Shown: positions 8,369 through 16,864, numbered from the stretch's first letter. The stretch is DNA of 64,000 bases from Chryseobacterium soli (GCF_000737705.1 NZ_JPRH01000001.1:1054001-1118000); one strand, 5' to 3'. Notes: generated by a model not told the origin, from the letters alone. A program made the numbers and translations.

Positions 8369-8905
8369 ATGCTAATTGAACAATTCCATAATAAAACAGT
8401 AAAAATAGAAGATTTTCAAACTACTTATATTATTCTTAGTATTGAAAATAAAACGTTTCGTTTTGATTTTAAGAATAAGAAAGAATCTTTTGTAAAGAAA
8501 AAGGAAATCGGAGTGCTTGCGTTATACAAACAACATCCCTTATTAATCAACCATAATGAAACCTATTGTGAAACGTATATCAATTCTTCACCTGAAAAAA
8601 TAGACCTCTTTGTTGATGATATTCAAAAATCTATTGAAGAAAGCCTGAAGGGCTGGAGGCATTGGAAAGACTATATCAAAATAAAAACGGGAATAAATGA
8701 ACAGGTATTTCTTCAGAATATTCAAAAAGGAAGTGGGAAATTGTTGAATGCTCCCTTTTCAATTCTGGAAAAACTGGAAAAAGTATGCAGCAAACATCAT
8801 GTTTTAATCAGACACTTCGGTGATAAGATAATAAAGCCGCATCAGTTGCTAATGATTAATAACCAGTTTGTAATTGCTGAAGACTTTATATTCAGAAATA
8901 CATAA
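8369..8905 (+). CDS. Hypothetical cytosolic protein
   Basis: I do not recognise this 178-residue protein. It has no signal peptide or membrane segment, is rich in Lys, Ile and Asn, and contains a Trp-Arg-His-Trp patch (GWRHWKDY) near residue 95. The even amino-acid composition and low GC resemble its neighbours, so it is probably a real lineage-restricted gene and not a chance frame. It stands alone: a terminator separates it from guaA and 88 bp separate it from the next lipoprotein. No function can be assigned. Confidence 0.6.
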   Translation: MLIEQFHNKTVKIEDFQTTYIILSIENKTFRFDFKNKKESFVKKKEIGVLALYKQHPLLINHNETYCETYINSSPEKIDLFVDDIQKSIEESLKGWRHWKDYIKIKTGINEQVFLQNIQKGSGKLLNAPFSILEKLEKVCSKHHVLIRHFGDKIIKPHQLLMINNQFVIAEDFIFRNT

Positions 8906-8993
8906 AAAAGGATAGAATACTTTCAATATTTTAAGAACTTCTATAAATTTTCACCATTTTTTTCTATTTTAGTAGTCTTTGAAAAACGAAACC

Positions 8994-9512
8994 ATGAAAA
9001 AAATTCTATTTGCAGGACTTCTGATCCTATTGACCAGCTGTACCAAAAATCCTGACATCCATACCATTATCAGTAGTAATAAACTGATTAAAGAAATTGA
9101 TGAACTTATTGCAGATTCTAATGAAAAGAAAACCGTAAAATTTATAACAGTCTCGGGAATCGTTGAGCCGGAGAAAAAAGAGGTGGAACTTCTATTAGCC
9201 AACAACCAGCCGGTATTCATCAAAGAAAATTCACCACGAATCAATAAAGAAATCCAATCAAAAAAATATGGATATTTTACCTACAAAGGATATGAATTCC
9301 TGGTAGATGAAAAGCTTAAAAATACGTTCAAACTGAAATATGAGGATTTTGATCATATGAAGCAGCATTTTGTGATTCAGGAACAGTTCTCCAAAAAAGA
9401 AGACGTAGTCAATAAAAAATGGCGTGCCATGCATATCCAGTACAATACGGCGAAAGATTCTGTGGAATTCAGTACTATTTCTGAACTCACCGTGCCGGAT
9501 TCTTCCTACTAA
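8994..9512 (+). CDS. Hypothetical lipoprotein, probably cut short by a frameshift
   Basis: The 172-residue product starts at the ATG at 8994 with a lipoprotein signal, MKKILFAGLLILLTSC, whose lipobox LTSC predicts lipidation at Cys16. A TTG 15 nt upstream in the same frame is a less likely start. The mature part has no recognised domain. The frame stops at TAA 9510-9512, yet skipping one T at 9510 opens 32 more codons ending at 9609 that read like normal protein. The intact gene was therefore probably about 204 residues. Whether this is a real mutation or a sequencing error cannot be told here. Confidence 0.6.
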   Translation: MKKILFAGLLILLTSCTKNPDIHTIISSNKLIKEIDELIADSNEKKTVKFITVSGIVEPEKKEVELLLANNQPVFIKENSPRINKEIQSKKYGYFTYKGYEFLVDEKLKNTFKLKYEDFDHMKQHFVIQEQFSKKEDVVNKKWRAMHIQYNTAKDSVEFSTISELTVPDSSY

Positions 9513-9609
9513 TTTTCAATACAATCATGATTTCTTTAATGAATATATTGTGGGGAAAAGCTTAGGATCCGCAGATATTTCCGTGAAGTTCAGTGGATAT
9601 CTTGAATAA
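9511..9609 (+). other. Likely out-of-frame C-terminal remainder of the lipoprotein
   Basis: Read from the AAT at 9511, this segment encodes 32 residues beginning NFQYNHDFFNEYIVGK and ending FSGYLE before a TAA. Its composition (Tyr, Phe, Asp and Gly in a beta-like pattern) is protein-like. It begins exactly one base out of frame from the upstream stop, so it is best explained as the displaced tail of the preceding lipoprotein. Confidence 0.5.
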
Positions 9610-9716
9610 AAACAGGCTAAGTGTAGTTAAATACACATAAAATATTGAAAAATCATACCAATAATGAAGGGTGTGATTGATTATTTTTTTCTTAAATTTA
9701 AGTAAAATTACATCAA

Positions 9717-11225
9717 ATGCAAATAGAGACAAGACCTCTGACTGTGGAGGATTACGATGAATTGGTCGTAACAATGAAGCGCGCATATCCGCAGATGTCA
9801 GAATCGATATGGTCTAAAAAAAGCATCGAAAAGCTGACTAAAATGTTTCCTAAAGGACAAATCTGCATAACAGTAGATGGAAAACTGGCCGCAGTAGCCC
9901 TTTCCATCATTGTGAATTATGAAGAATTTGGCGATGAACATACCTACAGCGATATCACAGGAAATTATACTTTTAATACCCATTCTTCCACAGGAAATGT
10001 TCTGTATGGAATAGAAGTGTTCGTAGACCCCGAATTTCGCGAGCTGCGTCTTGGAAGAAGATTATATGACGCCCGAAAAGAACTTTGTGAACTCCTGAAT
10101 CTGAAATCCATTATTCTGGGCGGAAGAATTCCGAGTTATCATAAATACAGCCACGAAATGTCGGCCAGAGAATATATCCGGAAAGTAAGAGATAAGGAAA
10201 TCTATGATCCTGTATTATCCTTTCAGTTGTCAAATAATTTCCTTCCGATCAGGGTCCTGAAAAAATACCTTCCCGAAGATGAATCTTCGAGAGAAAACGC
10301 AGTTTTACTACAGTGGAATAACGTGTATTACAGCAAAAAACCCAATACCATGCAGGATAGCATCATCCGTCTTGGATTGGTGCAGTGGCAGATGAGGCAT
10401 TTTAAAGATATCAATGCTTTTTATGAACAGGTTGAGTTTTTTGTAAATGTGATGGGGGATTACAAATCAGATTTTGTTCTCTTTCCTGAACTTTTCAACA
10501 CACCTTTATTAGCGCCTTTCAATAAACTTTCAGAAAGGGACAGTATGATAGAGCTGGCGAAATTATCAGAGCAGATTAAAAATAAAATTTCTGAACTGGC
10601 CATCAGCTATAACGTAAACATTATCTCCGGAAGTATGCCGGTTTTTGAAAATAATGATTTGTATAATGTAAGTTATCTTCTTCACCGCGATGGAAGGATT
10701 GACGAATATCGAAAGATCCATATCACACCAAATGAAAGGAAATACTACGGAATGAAAGGAGGAAGTGAGATCAAGGTTTTCGATACTGACTGCGGAAAAA
10801 TAGGTCTTGTGATCTGTTACGACGTAGAGTTCCCGGAACTGCCGAGAATTTTGGCTGATCAGGGAATGAAAATTCTTTTTGTGCCCTATCTTACTGATAC
10901 TCAAAATGCTTATATCAGGGTGCGCCATTGTGCAGCAGCAAGAGCCATAGAAAATGAATGTTATGTAGCTATTGCCGGATGTGTAGGAAACCTGCCTGGA
11001 GTAAATAATATGGATATCCAGTTTGGACAGGCTGCTGTATTTACCCCTTCAGATTTTGCCTTCCCATCCAATGCCATCAAAGGAGAAGCAACCCCTAATA
11101 CAGAGATGACCCTGATTGTGGATGTCGATCTCAATCTTCTGAAAGACCTTCATTACAATGGTTCCGTACAGGTAATGAAAGACCGGAGAAATGATTTGTA
11201 TGAAACGTATCTTAGATCACAATAA
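9717..11225 (+). CDS. GNAT acetyltransferase-carbon/nitrogen hydrolase fusion
   Basis: This 502-residue protein joins two enzymes. Residues about 1-200 are a GNAT N-acetyltransferase domain; the acetyl-CoA-binding region is around FRELRLGRRLYDARKEL near residues 105-121. Residues about 218-500 form a nitrilase-superfamily amidohydrolase with the Glu-Lys-Cys triad: Glu in LFPELF, Lys in YRKIHI and Cys in VICYDVEFPEL. The two-domain layout is known in Bacteroidota and Proteobacteria, but the substrate is generally unassigned. It would act in the cytosol, perhaps acetylating an amine and hydrolysing an amide in one route; that coupling is inference. A terminator follows the gene. Confidence 0.9.
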   Translation: MQIETRPLTVEDYDELVVTMKRAYPQMSESIWSKKSIEKLTKMFPKGQICITVDGKLAAVALSIIVNYEEFGDEHTYSDITGNYTFNTHSSTGNVLYGIEVFVDPEFRELRLGRRLYDARKELCELLNLKSIILGGRIPSYHKYSHEMSAREYIRKVRDKEIYDPVLSFQLSNNFLPIRVLKKYLPEDESSRENAVLLQWNNVYYSKKPNTMQDSIIRLGLVQWQMRHFKDINAFYEQVEFFVNVMGDYKSDFVLFPELFNTPLLAPFNKLSERDSMIELAKLSEQIKNKISELAISYNVNIISGSMPVFENNDLYNVSYLLHRDGRIDEYRKIHITPNERKYYGMKGGSEIKVFDTDCGKIGLVICYDVEFPELPRILADQGMKILFVPYLTDTQNAYIRVRHCAAARAIENECYVAIAGCVGNLPGVNNMDIQFGQAAVFTPSDFAFPSNAIKGEATPNTEMTLIVDVDLNLLKDLHYNGSVQVMKDRRNDLYETYLRSQ

Positions 11226-11231
11226 AATAAT

Positions 11232-11258
11232 AATCCCGCTCATTCAGCGGGATTTTAT
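11232..11258 (+). terminator. Intrinsic terminator after the GNAT-nitrilase gene
   Basis: AATCCCGCT (11232-11240) pairs with AGCGGGATT (11246-11254), 5-nt loop, then T-rich sequence. Confidence 0.85.
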
Positions 11259-11329
11259 ATTAATTCTTAAAATAGAAAGTTTAAAGAAATTCGGAATATA
11301 TTTATACATATTTTTAAGCTTTAATACTC

Positions 11330-11372
11330 TGGTTGTAAGTCTGGTATCTGACGTCTGATATCTGGAGTCTAC
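11330..11372 (+). repeat. Partial intergenic word repeat (TCTGA/ATCT family)
   Basis: GTCTGGTATCTGACGTCTGA and following variants match the second half of the composite repeat at 48593, 51051 and 60924, and the copy before guaA. Confidence 0.5.
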
Positions 11373-11435
11373 TCAATAGAAGTTAGAATAGGAATAATTT
11401 TTGGAATAACCTTATAACTCACTATTTTTACAAAT

Positions 11436-13085
11436 ATGTTTGACAAGCAACAAAGAAAACTGAAAAGATCCGCCCGTTTGATTTCCGTACTCAGCAAATA
11501 CGGATTTAAAGATATGCTGGCAAGAATGAACAGCGGTAATAAACAGGAAGAAGAGGCAGGAAATGACGATGAAATCATATCAAAAGGGACCGTTTATGAA
11601 CGAATGAGACTGGTGCTGGAAGAATTGGGACCTACTTTTGTAAAGCTTGGCCAGACTTTCAGCAACAGAGAAGATCTGCTTCCGCCGGAATTAGTCCAGG
11701 AATTGCAGAAACTTCAGGATAAAGTGGAAACCGTAGAGATGAATGTGGAAGAAATCATGGAGAATGAATTCAATATCTCGGTGAAAGACTACTTTCAGGA
11801 AATTCAGCATATTCCGTTGGCTACGGCTTCTATTGCACAGGTGTATAAAGCTGTATTGCTCGATGGCAGTGAAGTGATTTTGAAGATTAAGAAAGCCGAT
11901 GTTCAGACGGTTATTGAAGATGATCTTCTCTTAATTAAAGATCTTGAAAAAATCATTTCATCCTATTCTGATATTGGAGAAAAGCTTAATCTGAAACAGG
12001 CTATTTCAACGTTTGAAAAATCATTGCTGGAGGAAGTATCTTTAATCAACGAAAAGAATAATATCCTGCAGTTTGCCCGGAATTTTAAAAATAATAAAGA
12101 AACATATGTTCCAAAAATCTATGAAGATTTATCCAACAATAATGTTCTTTGTATGGAATTTATTGATGGAATTAAGGTAACAGATAAAACAGGCCTTATT
12201 GCCCATGGAATCGATCCTGTAAAGATTTCTGAAGTAGGATTACGATTATTTGTTTCCCAGATTTTAGACTATGGTTTCTTTCATGCGGATCCCCATGCCG
12301 GAAATATTTTAGTTAAAAAAGACGGCAGAGTTGTTTTCATTGATTTTGGAGCAGTAGGAAAGATTCAGCCGAATGATAAAGAGATTCTGGAAAATCTTAT
12401 TGTCAGTTTTGTGGCTAAAAACGCTCACAAGATTGTAAGATCACTTAAAAAAATGGCTGTAAGCTATGAAATTCCGGATGAGAGAAGATTTGAAAATGAT
12501 GTGGAAGATATTCTGAATTTTGTACACAGCACCTCCCTTAAAGAAATAAATCCTCAGGAGATCATCAATAAAATGAAAGATGTTCTGAAAGATAACCGTC
12601 TGCATATGCCGGATTATTTCTATCTGCTGTTTAAAGGAATCGGATTGATAGAAGGAGTAGGGCGCACCATAAACCCTGATCTGGACATCGTGAAAAGCTT
12701 AAGTCCATACACGAAAAAAATTCTTACCCGAAAGATCAATCCCAAAAATCTTTTGAAAACCGGAATGGACAGAATGATGAATTTCACGGATAACGTAGAT
12801 GAAATTCCGAAAGAACTCCGATCTGTTCTTCAAAAACTGGATGAAAATAAATTCACCGTTTCCACCGAATTTAAAAATATAGAAAAGACAAACCAGCTGA
12901 TTAAATCAAGCACTGTCAATCTCATGTTAGCCATGATTTTAGGCGCTAACATGATTGCAACGGCGATCGTTTTTGTTTCTGAAGCGGGCCCTAGAATTGG
13001 AGAAATGTCTGTAGTGGCAATCCTGGGATTTTTATTCTCTATCCTGTTGGTAATCATTCTTTTGTTGAGGGTAACCAGAAAATAA
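11436..13085 (+). CDS. ABC1/AarF/UbiB family atypical kinase
   Basis: This 549-residue protein belongs to the ABC1/UbiB family of atypical protein-kinase-like proteins tied to isoprenoid quinone metabolism. Visible motifs are the family-specific KxGQ motif (VKLGQTFSNR, near residue 69), the alanine-rich nucleotide loop TASIAQVYKA near residue 130, the catalytic HADPHAGNIL near residue 285 and the metal-binding DFG in FIDFGAVGK. Two hydrophobic helices at the C-terminus (about 495-515 and 525-545) would anchor it in the inner membrane. In a flavobacterium the quinone would be menaquinone; a role in its synthesis or trafficking is inference. A secreted-protein gene follows after 29 bp. Confidence 0.9.
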   Translation: MFDKQQRKLKRSARLISVLSKYGFKDMLARMNSGNKQEEEAGNDDEIISKGTVYERMRLVLEELGPTFVKLGQTFSNREDLLPPELVQELQKLQDKVETVEMNVEEIMENEFNISVKDYFQEIQHIPLATASIAQVYKAVLLDGSEVILKIKKADVQTVIEDDLLLIKDLEKIISSYSDIGEKLNLKQAISTFEKSLLEEVSLINEKNNILQFARNFKNNKETYVPKIYEDLSNNNVLCMEFIDGIKVTDKTGLIAHGIDPVKISEVGLRLFVSQILDYGFFHADPHAGNILVKKDGRVVFIDFGAVGKIQPNDKEILENLIVSFVAKNAHKIVRSLKKMAVSYEIPDERRFENDVEDILNFVHSTSLKEINPQEIINKMKDVLKDNRLHMPDYFYLLFKGIGLIEGVGRTINPDLDIVKSLSPYTKKILTRKINPKNLLKTGMDRMMNFTDNVDEIPKELRSVLQKLDENKFTVSTEFKNIEKTNQLIKSSTVNLMLAMILGANMIATAIVFVSEAGPRIGEMSVVAILGFLFSILLVIILLLRVTRK

Positions 13086-13114
13086 AACAAATCAATTTTA
13101 AACTATAAACAATC

Positions 13115-13624
13115 ATGAAAACCCTTATTATAACTCTTTTTATAAGCTGTTTTTCTCTATCATACGCACAGGAATCAGATAAGGACGGTGTTTTAGGAGA
13201 TTTTGACGGCAACGGCACCAAGGAATATGCCTTTGTAAAAGTAAACGACTGCAGTGATGAATGTGACGGAAAGTGCGAAACTACAATTTATTTCAGTGAT
13301 AAAAATATAAAACCTTTTACCATTTCACCCGCTAATAGCGGAGCCATTTATAACCTTAAAGATTTGAATGGCGATGGAAAGGACGAAATAGGTTTCTATC
13401 CCGGCTGGTGTACCAGCTGCTGGCATCCCTTTTATGCCTATACCCTTTCAAAAACAGGATGGAAACCTTTGGTAGAACCAATTTCTACTCATTGTTCACA
13501 ATGGGAGGAAGATAAATTTCCTATTAAAAAAGATCCAAAAAAGAAAGGATATGTAATTATTATATCAAGTCAGTGGCTCGATGATGATATTAAAATAATC
13601 AGTAAAAGTGTACAACTGAAATAA
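13115..13624 (+). CDS. Hypothetical secreted Asp/Gly-rich, cysteine-rich protein
   Basis: The 169-residue protein has a clear signal peptide (MKTLIITLFISCFSLSYAQ) and a mature part with two calcium-loop-like segments, GDFDGNGTKEYAF near residue 27 and DLNGDGKDEIGF near residue 87. These resemble FG-GAP/EF-hand-like repeats of extracytoplasmic proteins. It has clusters of cysteines (DCSDECDGKC and WCTSCWHPF) that may form disulphides in the periplasm. It starts 29 bp after the AarF-type kinase and may share its transcript. No enzyme motif is visible; a metal-binding or adhesion-like role is a guess. Confidence 0.7.
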   Translation: MKTLIITLFISCFSLSYAQESDKDGVLGDFDGNGTKEYAFVKVNDCSDECDGKCETTIYFSDKNIKPFTISPANSGAIYNLKDLNGDGKDEIGFYPGWCTSCWHPFYAYTLSKTGWKPLVEPISTHCSQWEEDKFPIKKDPKKKGYVIIISSQWLDDDIKIISKSVQLK

Positions 13625-13918
13625 ATGTACGATATACATGGTACAAAGTAAGATGTATTTCATAGTTTCAGAATTGTGGGATTTTTGTCAAAAATTGTTT
13701 TAATAAAGGTTTATGATAAAAGATAATTTGAGAAAGAATCAATATATAGCATAACCTCAAATAAATAATCTAACTATATGATTATTAGTTAAATGCATAT
13801 TTATTCTTTACGCTATACATTGTACATTATACTTTCTACCTTTTACACTCTCCATCACACATTATACTTTTTAACCCATACATTATACATTGTACATTTA
13901 ACAAGTTAATTAAATACT
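13625..13918. repeat. Non-coding AT-rich spacer with TGTACATTATAC-type word repeats
   Basis: No gene is visible. The right half is built from short words. TATACATTGTACATT occurs exactly at 13814-13828 and again at 13884-13898, and ACATTATACTTT occurs twice. These resemble the phrase-like intergenic repeats elsewhere in the window but use a different vocabulary. Confidence 0.6.
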
Positions 13919-13926
13919 TATCTTTG
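13897..13926 (+). promoter_or_regulatory. Promoter of the DEAD-box helicase gene
   Basis: TATCTTTG at 13919-13926 matches the -7 box; TTTA at 13897-13900 may serve as -33 (18-bp spacing). Only 4 nt separate the box from the ATG, which predicts a leaderless or nearly leaderless mRNA. Confidence 0.6.
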
Positions 13927-13930
13927 CAAA

Positions 13931-15283
13931 ATGGAAAAACTCACTTTTGCAGATTTTGACCTGCCGGTTAAAATTCTTGATGTTTTGGCGGATTTGGAAT
14001 TATTTGAACCTACGCCTATTCAGGAGAAGAGTCTGAAGCCCATACTTTCAGGAAGAGATGTAATGGGAATTGCACAAACTGGAACAGGAAAAACGCTAGC
14101 GTATCTATTGCCGGTGCTTAAAGCATGGAAATACAGCAAAAGCGGAAACCCTAGTGTTTTAGTTTTGGTTCCTACAAGAGAATTGGTAGTACAGGTAGCA
14201 GAAATTATTGAAAAATTAACGGAGAACATTACGGCAAGAGTAATTGGGATCTACGGTGGAAAGAATATCAACACTCAAAAACTTCTTTTCAATGACGGGT
14301 GCGATATATTGGTGGGAACACCGGGAAGGGTAATGGACCTGGCTATTGATAATGCAATTTCCCTGAGAGAAGTTCAAAAATTAATTATTGATGAATTTGA
14401 TGAGATGCTTAACTTAGGTTTCAGACCTCAGTTGTCTCACATTATTCAGATGATGAAAGAGAAAAGACAAAATATTCTTTTCTCCGCAACAATGACTGAA
14501 GCGGTGGACGAAATGCTGGCACAGTATTTTGCAGGCCCTATTGAAATATCATTAGCTAAATCAGGAACTCCGCTTGAAAAAATTGATCAGACGGCGTACA
14601 AGGTAGAAAACTTTAATACAAAGATCAATCTTCTTGAACATTTATTGAAAAACAATGAAGACATGTCCAAGGTATTGATTTTTAATAATAATAAAAAGAA
14701 TGCCGACGTATTGTTTACTAAGTTTGATGAACTTTTCCCTGGACAATTTGATGTCATTCACTCCAATAAATCCCAGAACTACAGACTGAAAGCAATGAAA
14801 AGCTTTGAGAACGGGGAAGTACGTGGTCTGATCACTACAGATATCATGGCTAGAGGATTGGATATTTCTGATGTTACCCATGTTATCAATTTTGAAACAC
14901 CTGAAGTTCCGGAGCAATATATCCACAGAATCGGTAGAACGGGTAGAGCAGATAAAGACGGTAAAGCAATCACTTTCGTAACAAAGAAAGAAGAACCTTT
15001 AATCCTAGACATCGAACTATTGATGGATAAAGAACTTAAATTTGTTGATTTTCCTGAAGAAGTAACCATCAATCCTAAGAAAATTGCTTCTGAAGAAGAT
15101 GAAATCGTAATGAAGAATCCTGCTCAGGTAAAACTTTATGAAGGAGGGGGAGCTTTCCACGAGAAAAAGGAAAAGAACAAAAAAGAAAACTGGGGTGGAC
15201 CTTCAAAAAGAAAGACTCCAAAAAAATTCGGTGCCAACCGTGCTCAGCAAAAAACCATCTCGAAATCCAAGAGAAAGAAATAA
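13931..15283 (+). CDS. DEAD-box family ATP-dependent RNA helicase
   Basis: The 450-residue protein is an RNA helicase of the RhlE/DeaD type. The ordered motifs are: Q motif (PTPIQEKS), motif I (AQTGTGKT, near residue 49), Ia (PTRELVVQ), Ib (TPGR), II (IIDEFDEM), III (SAT), and in the second RecA domain motifs IV, V (TTDIMARGLDI) and VI (HRIGRTGRADKDG). Motif II reads DEFD in place of DEAD, keeping the two catalytic acidic residues. The C-terminal 70 residues are highly basic (Lys/Arg-rich), as expected for an RNA-binding tail. It probably remodels structured RNA or ribosome precursors; a terminator follows. Confidence 0.95.
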   Translation: MEKLTFADFDLPVKILDVLADLELFEPTPIQEKSLKPILSGRDVMGIAQTGTGKTLAYLLPVLKAWKYSKSGNPSVLVLVPTRELVVQVAEIIEKLTENITARVIGIYGGKNINTQKLLFNDGCDILVGTPGRVMDLAIDNAISLREVQKLIIDEFDEMLNLGFRPQLSHIIQMMKEKRQNILFSATMTEAVDEMLAQYFAGPIEISLAKSGTPLEKIDQTAYKVENFNTKINLLEHLLKNNEDMSKVLIFNNNKKNADVLFTKFDELFPGQFDVIHSNKSQNYRLKAMKSFENGEVRGLITTDIMARGLDISDVTHVINFETPEVPEQYIHRIGRTGRADKDGKAITFVTKKEEPLILDIELLMDKELKFVDFPEEVTINPKKIASEEDEIVMKNPAQVKLYEGGGAFHEKKEKNKKENWGGPSKRKTPKKFGANRAQQKTISKSKRKK

Positions 15284-15288
15284 TAAAA

Positions 15289-15320
15289 AAGCTTCACTAT
15301 TACAGTGAAGCTTTTTTTAT
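15289..15320 (+). terminator. Intrinsic terminator after the helicase gene
   Basis: AAGCTTCACT (15289-15298) pairs with AGTGAAGCTT (15304-15313), 5-nt loop, followed by T residues. Confidence 0.9.
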
Positions 15321-15386
15321 GCTGAACTTATTTGAATTTTTAAGAATACAATAAAACCTATCAAGCCACTTTAATTCGTAGGATCC

Positions 15387-15438
15387 AATTCCCCTCCCTT
15401 GGAGGGGTGGCAAATCAAAGATTTGACGGGGTGGTTAA
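15387..15438. repeat. REP-like double-hairpin element
   Basis: Two tight hairpins sit side by side: CCCCTCC/GGAGGGG (15391-15397 with 15401-15407) and CAAATC/GATTTG (15411-15416 with 15420-15425). GGGGTGGTTAAG follows. I associate this unit with dispersed intergenic repeats of flavobacterial genomes. It is GC-rich against an AT-rich background and lies between two convergent genes. Confidence 0.65.
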
Positions 15439-15446
15439 GAAACATT

Positions 15447-16103
15447 CTATTTCATATAAGGATTCATAACCTTAGTCCACAGTTTATATCCTTCCGGAGT
15501 CATATGAAGCATATCTTCTACGAAAAGGTCTTTTCTTACATTTCCGTTAGCGTCTTCCATTACTTTTGTAATATCGATGAATGCTGCATTCGGTTCCTTT
15601 TTCATGAAAGCAGCAATTTTTTTATTCGCTTCTTTCATCTGTGACCAAAGTTCCTTTCTGCTTGGAGAATACTTCATTGAAATATAATCCACCTGAATGT
15701 TCGGAAACTTTTCGCGGATCTTTTTGTAGAACGTTTTATATCTTTTTACCACTTCGTTGGCTTTCAGCTGATGATTATCGGCAAAATCATTTTCACCACA
15801 GTAGATAATGATCTGCTTAGGCTGATAAGGATCAAGAAGGTCATTGGCGAAATCATTAAGATCTGTCAGTCTGGATCCTCCAAACCCTCTGTTGATGATC
15901 GTTTTGTCCGGGAAATAGCTGGCAACATCCGTCCATTTTGTAAAGGATGAACTTCCTTCCAATAGAATAGCATCTTTTGGGGGTACCTGTTCCTGATCTA
16001 ATTTTTTGAAATTTTGAATGTCCTGCCAAAACATCGGCTTTGTTTCCTGTGAAAAGAAAAGGGCAAAAGACAGCAATAGGAATGCTGAAAAAATCTTCTT
16101 CAT
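15447..16103 (-). CDS. Secreted SGNH/GDSL-family hydrolase
   Basis: The 218-residue protein has a signal peptide (MKKIFSAFLLLSFALFFSQ) and the SGNH esterase blocks in order: block I GSSSF with the serine nucleophile (near residue 51), block II NRGFGGSR with the oxyanion glycine (near residue 71), block III GENDFA with the Asn (near residue 102), and block V DMLHMTPEGY with the Asp-His pair (near residue 200). It would act in the periplasm or outside the cell as an esterase, often on acetylated sugars or lipids. It shares its direction with the lipoprotein gene upstream. The exact substrate is unknown. Confidence 0.88.
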   Translation of the reverse strand: MKKIFSAFLLLSFALFFSQETKPMFWQDIQNFKKLDQEQVPPKDAILLEGSSSFTKWTDVASYFPDKTIINRGFGGSRLTDLNDFANDLLDPYQPKQIIIYCGENDFADNHQLKANEVVKRYKTFYKKIREKFPNIQVDYISMKYSPSRKELWSQMKEANKKIAAFMKKEPNAAFIDITKVMEDANGNVRKDLFVEDMLHMTPEGYKLWTKVMNPYMK

Positions 16104-16138
16104 TGTTTCTAATTTAAGAGTACCATAAAAATAAAAAA

Positions 16139-16160
16139 AACTCCCGATAAAACGGGAGTT
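16139..16160 (-). terminator. Intrinsic terminator after the lipoprotein gene
   Basis: AACTCCCG (16139-16146) pairs with CGGGAGTT (16153-16160). On the minus strand a long T run follows, so it ends transcription of the gene at 16166-16633 before the hydrolase gene. Confidence 0.85.
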
Positions 16161-16165
16161 TGTGA

Positions 16166-16633
16166 TTATCTTTTGTACGTAATGTACGTATAGTCGGCTA
16201 CCTGGTCGCCGTTTTGGTCAATATTGTTGGAAAGTGTCATGACTTTCAGATCCTGGCTTGTAAGAATCATTACTTTATATTTATCCTCATCATTATTATC
16301 AAACTTAATGTTCAGAGCTTTATTCTCCTCATCATACGTAAATTTACCTGTTGTAGCTGCATTTACCTGACAGTCTATTCCGTTTCCGGAATAAGCGGTA
16401 TAACTGGTGTAAAAGTCAGTTCTGAAATAAAGCGTATTTTTTGCACTGCATCCCGTAGGAATTTGAGTGTTAAGCACGGTTTTATTGTCTTTTCCAGAAA
16501 TAACCTCTCTCTTGCTTTCTTTCCAATCTCCTTTCAGCATATCGATCTCATATGCTTTAATATTATCATCTTCACAAGAAGTAAGTGCCAAGGCTGAAAA
16601 GGCAAATAAAAGTAGCTGTTTTTTCATTTTCAC
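16166..16633 (-). CDS. Lipocalin-like lipoprotein
   Basis: The 155-residue protein carries a lipoprotein signal (MKMKKQLLLFAFSALALTSC, lipobox LTSC) followed by an acidic linker. The mature part starts with a LKGDWKESKRE segment resembling the WxL opening strand of small lipocalin-like proteins common in flavobacteria. The rest is a beta-strand-rich pattern ending YTYITYKR. Two cysteines (GCSA and IDCQ) may pair. An alternative start at the third codon (MKKQLL) would shorten the signal by two residues. It is bounded by a terminator downstream and so is likely transcribed alone. The ligand is unknown. Confidence 0.72.
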   Translation of the reverse strand: MKMKKQLLLFAFSALALTSCEDDNIKAYEIDMLKGDWKESKREVISGKDNKTVLNTQIPTGCSAKNTLYFRTDFYTSYTAYSGNGIDCQVNAATTGKFTYDEENKALNIKFDNNDEDKYKVMILTSQDLKVMTLSNNIDQNGDQVADYTYITYKR

Positions 16634-16733
16634 AAATTTAAGAATATGCTAAAATATAAATAAATTTGAAATATTTATAATGAAATTACGGTTTTTTAAA
16701 CGAATGTTTATAAATAAATAAAGTTTATAGTAA

Positions 16734-16858
16734 GAAGCTGGAAATTTGTTGAATTATACTGAAATAAAATCAGAAGAAGTAAGATAATTCCTGATGAGTG
16801 GTGGTATCACCAGCCATAGCTTATCAATAACTTCTTTGAATGCCATATTTCCAGCTTC
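16734..16858. repeat. 12-bp inverted repeat flanking a small frame
   Basis: GAAGCTGGAAAT (16734-16745) and its exact complement ATTTCCAGCTTC (16847-16858) bracket about 100 bp directly behind the alcohol dehydrogenase stop. It could be a hairpin base or the ends of a small decayed element. Confidence 0.5.
16754..16846 (-). CDS. Possible 30-residue peptide or gene remnant
   Basis: A 30-codon minus-strand frame (start MAFKEVIDKLW, then a hydrophobic LVIPPLIRNYL stretch) begins 18 nt after the alcohol dehydrogenase stop and lies wholly inside a 12-bp inverted repeat. Its composition is protein-like, but the length gives little statistical support. It could be a small co-transcribed peptide, the remnant of a larger gene, or chance. 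Confidence 0.2.
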   Translation of the reverse strand: MAFKEVIDKLWLVIPPLIRNYLTSSDFISV

Positions 16859-16864
16859 CTGTTT

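Noticed and set aside
9510..9512. Programmed +1 frameshift at TAC-TAA-T
   Set aside because: No slippery context or stimulatory element resembling the RF2 signal is visible; a mutation or error is simpler.
10566..10928. A 120-codon minus-strand frame inside the GNAT-nitrilase gene
   Set aside because: It overlaps the catalytic nitrilase region of a well-supported gene and has no promoter or recognisable domain.
16214..16597. A 127-codon plus-strand frame opposite the lipocalin-like lipoprotein
   Set aside because: Antisense shadow with an Ile/Ser/Cys-rich, unstructured composition; the minus-strand gene has a clear lipoprotein signal.
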